A stretch of DNA of 64,000 bases. Origin: Cyclospora cayetanensis (lineage: Eukaryota; Apicomplexa; Conoidasida; Eucoccidiorida; Eimeriidae). A model generated the notes under the pieces. It saw only the letters and a list, made by a program, of their open reading frames with translations, searched no databases and was not told the DNA's origin. Shown here one piece after another: positions 55,417 to 64,000 of the stretch. Position 1 is the first letter of the stretch. The number at the start of each line of letters is the position of its first letter. The translations under genes were made by a program, and so were the position numbers. The stretch covers positions 186,001-250,000 of the forward strand of contig NW_020312236.1 in assembly GCF_002999335.1 (NCBI RefSeq). Reading direction: 5' to 3'.

Positions 55417-57282
55417 TTTTCCTGACGTTTTTCTCTAATACAAGGCCATCTATTCTCTCATTTAATACAAAATTCGGGAGGCAAATCACAATAATGCACA
55501 ATGGAGGTCACTTCTTGGAGCAACTGGCTGCCGCGTGCAAGCGGAAGGTAGGGTGAACACATTCTACTTGTTTTTTATTGAATCACCACGCAGACACGTT
55601 TAGATAGCTAGCGTGGTACACTCTTTGAACGAAGGAGGAGCTTTCAGGGTGAAGAGTGCACTGTATGCGCCCATCGTTAGAGCAGAGCATGCAACATTTG
55701 CGCTGACTGTGCACGTAAGAAGGGGAAGGGGAGGAATTTGGATGATAACGAGTTGATTTTCTTCGAGTTAAGTAGCATTTGGCTAAGGCCTATAGCCGTT
55801 TTGAATAAATGGTTTGATGAGCCACAGCCTCGAAGGGATATGCAACTTTAGTGTCAACCATCCTCCACGAGCCTGCTAACGTAGTCCTTCTTGCTCTTCT
55901 TGCTTAGCTCTACAGCTGAATCTAGTTGCAAAAGGTTTTGTATTGAGCCTCAAGTTTCCCTGTGAAAGTCTTAATTTAACAGTTGCATGGGAAAGCCAGT
56001 GATGACTGGCAGCTTGTCACTGATCCATGCGTCACGAATACTCCAATTATTACCAGTGCGTATTCCAAAAGTATACTTAGCCTAAAACGCGATCATCTAC
56101 ACAGAAATAAGTGACTGCTGCATCTCGGATTCACGGGGCAGCTTCTCTCCCCACTCTGCCATTATTCCCACAAGGGATCCAAGGGATCTTTCGTTCCATC
56201 GTTCTCTGCTTTTCCACATTGAATAGTTCTCTGTAAATACCTGCCTGCTACCTGCGAAGGCCTCGATAAAGGATTTAGTTAAATTACAGGCACACCTTTC
56301 CAAGATTCCGGTGCGTGAAACCGACGAAATGCATGCATATTTAATGAAGAAAGCGCATTAAAGTGCACAGATCACTCCAGGGCATCCATATCTGTGAACT
56401 GCGCGAAGTTGAACAGCTCCGTGAATCGCATGTGCAACCAGAAAAGACGGTATAGGCGTTTAATTTGGCAATCTGAGTGGCTGTATCTGGCGGTAGCATT
56501 CGGTCTCATTGAGGTCTGTACAAGCTCTTCCAAACCCTCTAGGGGATTTTAACAAGTCTTTTCGAATGGAGCTATTACATTCCTACATGGAGTGAAGATA
56601 GCACGTGGCTCGTGCCTTCATTAGAGAATATCTCTCGCTATCATGTGTCGTGGTGTCTTCACCTTTTGTTTCTCACGACGGATATCAAAACGCCAAATAC
56701 AACTGCTCTAATGGGATGCAAAGGTGCGGAGTGTACTGACTGGCAATACTGTGCTTGCTATTTACTGAGTTTCAGTTGTACAGGCAACAGCCAACCAAAA
56801 ACAGCCCTACGCTTACATCTGAGGCTCCAAACGCAAATAGTTCTAGCTTCCATCCCCTACAGGTGACTTCCTAGCGCGACTGTCTGCTATTGACTGCGCA
56901 CACTGCAGCATCAGCCACAGAACCGTCAGCCTCTGCCGCAAACAGGCCGTAATGCGGCCGAGCGATGGCTGCGACTTTGCCACACAGTACAAATGCGCCT
57001 TCTCCTGCGCGTCATCTCTCCCTCCGTAGCCCGGCAATGAGCTCAGAGGCTACAGGGGTCTCATTAGACGCTGAGAAACAGGAAGGCCGGCACTCGCGCT
57101 TCGTGGCGGGGAGACGGAAGGTCAAGGAGAATCGACGCCGTCAAGCCGAGCGTTGCGGTGTACATATATGCACCAAAACGGACAGACACAGAGGCCAGAA
57201 TCGGTGCCCTGGGAGCTTAAATACTGCCTCCCTAAGGTTGGGGTTCCAGAGCGAGGAACACGGTCCTGTGTATGCGCACGCG
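55417..57282. other. Intergenic or unseen 5' exons of the zinc-finger gene
   Basis: No tandem repeats and no recognisable domain. A minus-strand ORF at 56303-56097 (starts MERCACNLTKSFIEAFAGSR) has protein-like composition and could be a further 5' exon of the zinc-finger gene, but no firm splice pair links it. Confidence 0.4.
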
Positions 57283-58101
57283 TTAGCTAAGTCCCTCTAG
57301 GGTTGTGTGTTGTGTTTCCGAGTCATCGTACGCCTCTAGGTCCATATGGCCTTCGTCTTGCCGCTTCGCCTTTTCAACTGCGGCGGCTACTTCCTCTTTA
57401 GGGAGGTCGCTGAACACGGCAGCCGCCAATTCCGCCCCGGAAAGACGCACAAACTTTGTTTGGCCCTCTGCCCGTCTCCACGTGCCTCCCACCAATCTGT
57501 AGTTAAGACGCGCTGCTAAGGGGGAACGGAGAGCAGAGATGGGCGCTCCTCCTGCTGTAGACCCCTGTTCTGCCGATGACGCAGCAGGCGAGTTCGTGTC
57601 GAACAAGCTCCTTTTCCTACTTGTGCTGCTGGTCTGTGCGGAGGCTTCTCTATCTCGTGAAGGTGCGTCGGTAAGGGTGGTGTTGGACAGCAGTTGCTGG
57701 CGAGCCCTAAGGATCTCCAGCTGCTGCCGGCGTTGCAGGCAGCGCTCTTCTCGCCGTCGTTTCTGCTCCCTCGCTATTCGGTAGTTGCGCTGGGCCTTCT
57801 CCTTCTTAGGACGAGGCCTACAGGCAAACAACTGCGTCCCTCCGCGGGGGAACGCAGTGCAGCCCTCCCGGCGAAAAGCACACCCTCGTGTGGAGAGGCA
57901 GAAGGCAGGCCAGACAGGCACAGGCAGGCAGGGGGGAACGGCGCCGCTGGATGACGGATGCAGCCAAGAGCGAAAGCATCCTCGCGATTTGGGGTACGAG
58001 GTCGCGAACTGGGGCATCCGGTGGAGATTAATCTCGGAAAAGGTGGCGAGGCCCTCTGGCAGGAGAAGAAGAGACTGCAGCAACAGCAGCATTGCTGCCA
58101 T
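57283..58101 (-). CDS. Unknown basic protein with signal-like leader (possible apicoplast or secretory protein)
   Basis: Single-exon frame. I prefer the ATG at 58101 (272 residues) because it opens with MAAMLLLLQSLLLLPEGLA, a classic signal peptide. An in-frame ATG at 58167 would add 22 residues before it. After the leader comes a Ser/Pro/Arg-rich, acid-poor stretch, as in an apicoplast transit peptide. Next is a strongly basic helix (about 105-150, REQKRRREERCLQRRQQLEI), then a Ser/Thr-rich linker. The C-terminal part is moderately conserved-looking (LNYRLVGGTWRRAEGQTKFV, then LSGAELAAAVFSDLPKEEVA) and acidic at the end. I do not recognise a family. A bipartite leader plus a basic core suggests an organellar nucleic-acid or ribosome-associated protein, but that is inference. 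Confidence 0.65.
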   Translation of the reverse strand: MAAMLLLLQSLLLLPEGLATFSEINLHRMPQFATSYPKSRGCFRSWLHPSSSGAVPPCLPVPVWPAFCLSTRGCAFRREGCTAFPRGGTQLFACRPRPKKEKAQRNYRIAREQKRRREERCLQRRQQLEILRARQQLLSNTTLTDAPSRDREASAQTSSTSRKRSLFDTNSPAASSAEQGSTAGGAPISALRSPLAARLNYRLVGGTWRRAEGQTKFVRLSGAELAAAVFSDLPKEEVAAAVEKAKRQDEGHMDLEAYDDSETQHTTLEGLS

Positions 58102-58167
58102 AGTGCTCTTTAAACGGACGGCGTCATGAGGGAATGGGAGGGTCTCCGTGGTGTATATACACCCCAA

Positions 58168-58972
58168 GCACTAGCCCGCGAAGGGCCCTTTCCAGGCGAC
58201 TAAGTGACAGGGCTGCGCGGTGCTGCAGCCATGGGCGGCCTTCCCTTAAAGCCGCTGGTGTGTTCTCGTTGAAGTCGGTACATAAGGCGTGGGACAGACT
58301 GCATCCGGGGGAAGCGGAGAGCTAAAGCCAAGCCTCTGTGGTGCGCAGACGCCTTCCAATGGCCGCACGGCGTGCTTTAAACTGAAATTCCTTTTTCATG
58401 GATTCCTAGAGCAACGGGGAAACGAGACACAGGCCGAATTGCCGAGGGACGCAGTCGGCTGCAGGGCGCCTCCCTACCAACACGGCATCCGTGTTGGTAG
58501 CGAGCAGCAGCGAAGTTTGCAGTGGTATCGCCGCTCGCTCCAGAACCAGAGTACTTTAAAAGCAAAAGAAGCCAACACATTCCCTGTTGCTTCTGCTTTT
58601 TACGCTTCTTCACTTCTCGTATAGGGAGCGGCGGTCAGGCTAGAACTCGGAGCAGTCCCCAGCTCAACAACCCCCTCCCTTCGCCTCGAGAGCTATGTGC
58701 ACGGGCTCGTCCCTGCCTGCCAGCGAATAGCGGGCTTGACACCAATAAAAAGGCGCCTCTGAGGGCCTTGTTGGTCTTTGTTGCTCCCGCCTGCCCCCCT
58801 TCTCCCCTGTAGAGCCCTTTCGCCCTCGTTGGGGGGAGGCCCACACCACGATCCCTAGGTCCGCGAGTGGGCCCTGGGGGCCCTCTCGCCATAGAAGTGG
58901 CGATCAGAATCCCCCAGTGCCCCCTGTCTGTCGTCGCTAGAGCCTCGGAGGTCGAAGAAGATCTCCTCCGCA
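58168..58972. other. Divergent intergenic region with a perfect hairpin
   Basis: Between the start codons of two divergent genes, so it is the likely shared promoter area. It contains the 12-base inverted repeat at 58474-58500. Otherwise only unsupported ORFs. Confidence 0.5.
58474..58500. promoter_or_regulatory. Perfect 12-bp inverted repeat with 3-base loop in the divergent intergenic region
   Basis: CTACCAACACGG, then CAT, then the exact reverse complement of the first arm. It lies about 370-470 bases from each flanking start codon. It could be a hairpin in a 5' UTR or a dimeric binding site; no function is established. Confidence 0.6.
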
Positions 58973-61900
58973 GTGCCCAGGGTGCCTCACCGCTCCTTCG
59001 TCTTGGAGCAGCTCACGCCTCAGTCCTATTCGCCTCCCCCGCTGCCTCCAGCGCAGTTCCCCTACTCGGATGGCCTCCCTCCCTGCTCCCCCTCTGTCGC
59101 GACGATGCGGAGGGCCCTGGGGGCCCCCGGCCGCCCGCAGCTTTCGGGGGCCCCCCCCTCTCTGCCGCAGGGCCTCGCTGCCGGACCTCAGGCCTTGCGA
59201 GGGGCCCCCCTGAGGCTCCGCGCTGCCCTTCGTCCCCCCCTCCGGCTTCTGCTGCTCTTCTGCTTGCTGCTGCAGCTCCCGCGCGTGGCCGTTGGCTTTA
59301 CATTGCAAGCCTCTCGCGTCTTCGCCTGTCAAGACGAACGACGGCTCACGACTCTACACGCCTGGCTCCCGAGGCATGTCTTCCAGGGGGGCCTCCTTCC
59401 GGGGGGGGGAGGGGGGGCATATCACTCCGCCGTAAGCAAGTGTCTGCTGCCACAACCTTCGCTGCCTCGCGACGGCCTCTCGGAGCCTCCGCTTGCCTCA
59501 AAAACCTCAGTGGCCTCGTCCTTAGGAGCTTCGCGCGCATCGAACGCGGCTGAACATCGTCCGCTTGAGACTCACTTTGACGGGTTCGTCGGGTAAGAAA
59601 CAGAAATTCTGAGGCTCACGTGGCTCTTCATGGCATCCGCGGAGCGGGGGAAGGGGGGACGCTACTCGAGGCGCTGCCTCTTTATCGGAATCCCCTGCCT
59701 GCCTGCCTGCCTGCACATACACATACATCCACATACACACACATACGCATACGCACACATCCACATACACAAATACATACATACATACGCATACACATAC
59801 ATCCACATACACACACAGAAATACATACACATGCATGCACATGCACATACATATACATGCACATTTAGAGAGTAGTTCTAGAGACTCCTCTTGTCTTATT
59901 TTTGCTCCCTTGAGGCGCGTGGACCTGCGGCTGCACCGCAGGAGGCGGTGGCATGCCCTTTTGTGTATGCACTGTGTGCACATCCCTGTTCCCAGTCCTT
60001 TGAAGTGTTTGCAAGTGACACTCTGTGCTGGCCGCCTCGCATTCAAGAGTCGCGCTCTTGCGTCTCTCTCTCTCTGCGCGGTGCTGCTCCCTCCCCACAG
60101 GTCCCTGCGCGCCTCGCATCTCGAAAACGCTCCATCAAGGGCTCAAGTCAACTCGTTTTTCACGTACCTCATGGAGGAGCCACTGGCTTCCGTCAACCAG
60201 CAGCTACCCCCACAGCAGCACGCGCAGCGACACTTGCTTCCAAGCCTTTCGGCCGCTGTAGATGGAGTTTTGTTCTTGGCAGGTTGCGCCGTCTCCCCAC
60301 AGTGCGGCGTCGCGCTCGCGCGCATAGACTCCGTCCCCCACAGTAGTGGGCTTTTCAAAGATCCTGCAAGGCCTCTGTTGAGTTCTCCAGAGGCCCCCCC
60401 CACCCCCCAGCCTCCGCAGAGGAGACTCGACTCGCAGGGCAAGTGGCTCCTGCTGTGCGGAACGTCGCTCGCGGCGGATCCTCCAGAGGCGCTCCCAGTT
60501 GAGGCTTTGACGCGTCTGTTTGTTTCCCTGCAACAGATGCTTCCCAGGTGCGCTTGAAAAAGACACCTGTGTGTCTGAAAGCCCACCTCCTTAGGGGCCC
60601 CTCTACCTTTTCCCGGAGCGCCTTTCGCTGCCTTCATTTATTGCGCAGCAGTCTCCTTCATCCAGTCTCCAACGTCCTCCTGCCTGCCTGCGTGCACCCC
60701 GCCCTCCCCCCCTTTGGCTCCACTTGGGGAGGGGCCTCTCACAAGCGCTGCCACGTTCCTCTCCCATCTCTTTCTCTGCCACGTTCCTCTCTCATCGTTT
60801 TCTCTGCGACACTCCTCTCTCCTCTCTTACTCTGCGACACTTCTCTCTCATCTCTTTCTCTGCCACGTTCCTCTCTCGTCTTTTTCTCTGCGATACTCCT
60901 CTCTCATCTCTTTCTCTGTCACGTTTCTCTCTCATGTCTTTCTCTGCCACGTTCCTCTCTCCTCCCTTTCACTGCCACACTCCTCTCTCCTCGCTTTCTC
61001 TGCCACGTTCTCCTCTCGTCTCTTTCTCTGCGGGACTCCTCTCTCATCTCTTTCACTGCCACGTTCCTCTCTCATCATTATCTCTGCCACGTTCCTCTCT
61101 CCTCGCTTTCTCTGCGACACTCCTCTCTCATCTCTTTCTCTGCCACGTTCCCCTGCAGCCTGTCTGTTTTCACCGGCTTTCGTGTGTCTTTTCGCAGATT
61201 GCCGCGGTCTGCCATCACGCGCCTCCTAGCGCCTCTGTTTGCGCTGGGGTGTACGATCGGACTGCCAGTTGCAGCGTCCTCGAGCTCAGAGGATGGTTCC
61301 TCTCCTGGGGAGGTTCAGGCACTCGCGCAGGCTGTGTCGAGGCTGCTGCAGGGGGTGTTGCTCCGAGCTGCAGCCGAAACCCCGACACTGCCTGCGCGCG
61401 AGATTGTGCAGCGTATCTCCACGGTGTGCACTGCCCTAAGCGACTGGACTAGAAGGGGTTCTTCTTGCGTTCGCGAGACGGCGGATACACCGCTGTTGCT
61501 GCTGGCAGATTCTGGCAGACTTGGGAAGAAGTCCCCGCATCGTCAGGAGTGTTCTTTGCAAGGGGCCTCCGCCACAGCTAGAGCAGCTGCAGCAGCTGCA
61601 GCTGCTCTAGCTGCGGCTCTTCAGAGCAGCGAGGCTCAGTCTCTGCCCGACGAGCTGTTACACGCGATAGCAGCCATGATTGAGAGCTCTGCGGCAGCGG
61701 CATCTCGAGGACTAAGAAGCCACAACGACGGAGAGTCCTTGCAACCGACACGAAGTGGCTCAGACTTGGAATCCTTTCCCCCCACCAGCCACCAGCACTG
61801 TCCGCAGGAGACGCAGTCGGATCCAGGGGGCCCCTTGCCGAAGGAAGCCGTTGCAGAGGAGATGCGGCAGCTAGTCGGTGCGAGGGCCTCCTGGCTCCCC

Positions 61901-64000
61901 GTCTTTTACGAGCTGATGCGTCTTAGTGGAGGCGTTGGGCTCCCTGCCGTCCAGCAGCTGGCGGAGACGGCCGCTGCGCAGGCAGCCAGACTCCTTCAGC
62001 TGTTCCTGTCGCACAGCCCTCCAAGACAGACTGACGGCTGCTCCCCTACCTCCGAAGCCCCCTCGAGTGCCTGGGCTGCAGTAGGCCGGCTGCTGTACGG
62101 AGAGGTGCAGCAGCTCGCAACGTCGCTTGCGCGTCTCCACTCTCTAAGGCCCTTGAAGGGCATGCGGCAGCTTGCTGCCACTCTCGTGGCGTTCGACCGC
62201 TTCCTTGCGACGCAGGACGTCCCCAACTCCGCAGACGCATCTCCCGCATCGCAGCCTTTTGCGTCGAAGGCTGCTGAGGCACCAGCGGCTGCGGCGTGCT
62301 CCCCGTCGGCCCTCTCCCTGAGGCCTTTGGTGCACACCCGTGAGCCTCCACTGGACCTGAAGGAGGCGGAGAGGAGGATTCGCTTCTTCTGCGCGCTGGT
62401 GACGCTCGGAGCTTCTGGCAGTTCTCTGTCTTCCGGCGTTGCAGCGTGCCTGCCCTCAGAGAGACAGCTGCACGCGCTGACGGCCTTCGAGATGCTGGAA
62501 TACCAGAAGCGACAGAAGAGTCGCTTTCTCCTTGCTCGCGCAGAGGCTGCGACGAAGAGTGCGCTGCAGCTCCCACTGCAGCTGCTGCAGCGGCTGCTGT
62601 TTGCCTGCAGCTGGATCGAGGAGTGGCCTCTCGTAACTAGGGTCCTGACGATCTTGAGACGCCGCCTCGAGGTTCTTACGCTGCAGCACTTTCTGCGGTC
62701 TCTTCATGAGACGGACGGCAGCACCCGCGATGGGGAAGGCACTCCTGGAGCTGCTGGCAAAGCCGCCGACGCCGAAGCCTCCCACAGAGAGAATTACACG
62801 GCAGAGCTCGTTGGAAAGACGCTTGCCCTGCTGCACAAGACGTGGGTAAACCGCGGGAGATTCCATCACGTGAAAGATGTCAGAACCTCCCGTAGCACTC
62901 CTGCGTCAGCGCAATCTCAAGGTGCCCTCCTTGCGGCGGGACCTTCTGAAGGAGAGGGGGCCTCACGTCTGCAGGCAGCGCTCTATGGACTCGCCTCCAC
63001 GGCTACGTTGTGGGCTGCTGTGCGTGGATTCGACAAGCAGCAGCCCGAGGATATTGCGCTGCTCACGTTTTCGCTGATCCCCTTCTGGACGTCCAGATTA
63101 TCGGCAAGGGCCTCGCCGATGCACACGGAAGAGCAGGTGCGTCTAATCCGCGACGCAGCAGTCGCTGCAGAGGGAGTTGCCGCTGGTGGAAGCCACGAGG
63201 CGTCTCAAGGAAAGCAGCCGCAGACTCAGCAACAGCCCTCAAAAGGAACATGGGCAGAGCACCAGCAATTAGAGACTTTGTCACGCAGCCTTCGAGGGTT
63301 GAGCACCTTCTCCCCGGCGTGGGGAGTGGCCTCCCCTGTAGCTCGCTTTGTCCATCCTGCTGCTGTCGAGGTACGGCTGCCAACCGCGTTCCTGCTGTTT
63401 TTATTTATGCCGCTGTTCGTATTTATGCCGTTGATCGCCCATCTGCGGCCTCCGTGCGTGCACACTCACTGACGCACCGGCAAGCGTACCTCTTCTCAAA
63501 CCGCTTTATCCCGTTGCATGTAGACCAGCCGGCATGCGCTTTCTGTGGGTGCCCCCTGTATGTATGTGTATATGTATATGTATGTGTATGTATGTATATG
63601 TATGTATATGTGCGTGTGTATGTATATATATGTACGTGTGTATGTATGTATATCTACGTGTGTATGTATGTATATGTACGTGTGTATGTATGTGTATGTG
63701 TGTATGTATGTATGTGTGTATGTGTGTGCGCCTTCCGCCGAGTGTTGCTGCTTCAGTTTTATGTGTCAGAACTGCGGAGGAAGAAGAGTTACGCCTTTCG
63801 CGCGTGGCCAGCCCCTCTTTTGTTTCTTTTGGGGTACAACGTTCTCCGACTCCGCCGCACAAAGGCTGTCGAAGCGCCTAAAGGCCCCGCCTCCACCACA
63901 GGAGGAGCAGGGGAGGTGGGTACACCGCGGGCCGCTACCACGCGGGCGGAAGGGGGCGATGCTGCTGCTGCTGCGCTTGCTCAGCAGCAGCAGCAGCAGC
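58973..64000 (+). CDS. Large unknown helical protein with hydrophobic N-terminus, incomplete at right edge
   Basis: Exons 58973-59592, 60101-60547, 61198-63370, 63757 to the window end join in phase; more than 1150 residues are visible. A second in-frame ATG at 59105 may be the real start. Shortly after it comes a hydrophobic leader (LRLLLLFCLLLQLPRVAVGF) followed by FTLQASRVFACQ, resembling the signal-plus-Phe transit junction of apicoplast proteins. Exon 3 is a long stretch of Ala/Leu-rich helices, some repeat-like (AQAVSRLLQGVLLRAAAE; CSWIEEWPLVTRVLTILRRR), suggesting an alpha-solenoid. Exon 4 starts FYVSELRRKKSYAFRAW, then a possible membrane segment (APLLFLLGYNVL), and ends in a Gln run cut by the window edge. 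No catalytic motif or named family recognised. The gene model is good; function and cell location are speculative. Confidence 0.75.
59700..59865. repeat. CACATACATCCACATACAC microsatellite in intron 1 of the right-edge gene
   Basis: ACATACAC/ACGCATAC array with ACATACATCCACATACACAC longer units, beginning about 110 bases after the donor. Confidence 0.9.
60745..61160. repeat. ~27-base minisatellite filling intron 2 of the right-edge gene
   Basis: About fifteen copies of CTCTCATCTCTTTCTCTGCC followed by ACGTTCCT, with variants CGACACTCCT and CGGGACTCCT. It ends about 40 bases before the exon 3 acceptor. The array is stop-free in several frames, so it makes long false ORFs. Confidence 0.95.
61575..61613. 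repeat. 39-base near-perfect coding palindrome (19-base arms)
   Basis: CAGCTAGAGCAGCTGCAGC is followed by one A and then its exact reverse complement, inside exon 3, encoding an Ala run (ARAAAAAAAALAAAL). Confidence 0.9.
63555..63730. repeat. GTATGTATGTGTGTATGTAC microsatellite in intron 3 of the right-edge gene
   Basis: GTATGTGTATGTATGTATAT-type array between the exon 3 donor (63371) and the exon 4 acceptor (63756). Confidence 0.9.
63968..64000 (+). repeat. CTG then CAG trinucleotide repeats at the window edge, coding Ala and Gln
   Basis: GCTGCTGCTGCTGCG then (CAG)n in the exon 4 frame reads Ala4 followed by Gln. The run continues beyond the window. Confidence 0.85.

Noticed and set aside
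60548..63472. A single 974-codon exon
   Set aside because: The first 650 bases are a minisatellite intron with a good donor and acceptor that keep the phase of the flanking exons, and the tail after 63370 is intron 3.

Overview
This is nuclear DNA of an apicomplexan parasite, most likely a coccidian of the Eimeria type. The reasons are: a single AP2 domain of the apicomplexan kind on a long low-complexity leader; an alveolate-style ferlin; a GAPDH with the apicomplexan [11 protein letters not shown]-loop and TANQ active-site context; genes cut into many small exons with GT-AG (sometimes GC-AG) introns; in-frame CAG-type trinucleotide repeats giving runs of Ser, Ala and Gln; and repeat-rich stretches alternating with repeat-poor ones, as described for Eimeria chromosomes. 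Species was not determined. The CDS models below were spliced by hand. Donor, acceptor and reading phase were checked at every junction unless a boundary is called uncertain.

Layout, left to right. 1-4613 holds no gene I can support. 4614-5969 (+) is a single-exon ApiAP2 DNA-binding protein. It converges on a 20-exon ferlin gene (6826-20232, -) whose introns hold most of the satellite DNA in the window, including a 1.6-kb AAACAGAC-type array. Divergent from the ferlin is a six-exon coiled-coil gene of unknown function (21840-25882, +) with coding minisatellite and CAG repeats. A two-exon small, probably mitochondrial, membrane protein (27609-28622, -) is divergent from a 12-exon dihydrolipoamide dehydrogenase (29811-35150, +).

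The middle is repeat-poor: a seven-exon alpha/beta hydrolase (36460-39081, +) carrying a tRNA-Ala relic in an intron, a two-exon cytosolic-type GAPDH (40323-41675, -), and a 16-exon prolyl oligopeptidase (43198-49439, -) with two GC-AG introns. After short uncertain ORFs near 50 kb comes a C2HC zinc-finger gene (51958-about 55416, -). Repeats return in the last 7 kb: a one-exon basic protein with a signal-like leader (57283-58101, -), and a large helical protein with a hydrophobic N-terminus (58973 onward, +) that runs off the right edge.

The genes do not form an operon or pathway. Metabolically, LPD (E3 of mitochondrial 2-oxoacid dehydrogenases and glycine cleavage) and GAPDH (glycolysis) sit a few kb apart by chance. 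The ferlin is the most parasite-relevant gene, since ferlins drive Ca-dependent microneme or rhoptry secretion in coccidia. Almost all non-coding tandem repeats fall inside introns rather than between genes. I found no CRISPR, rRNA, intact tRNA or complete mobile element.
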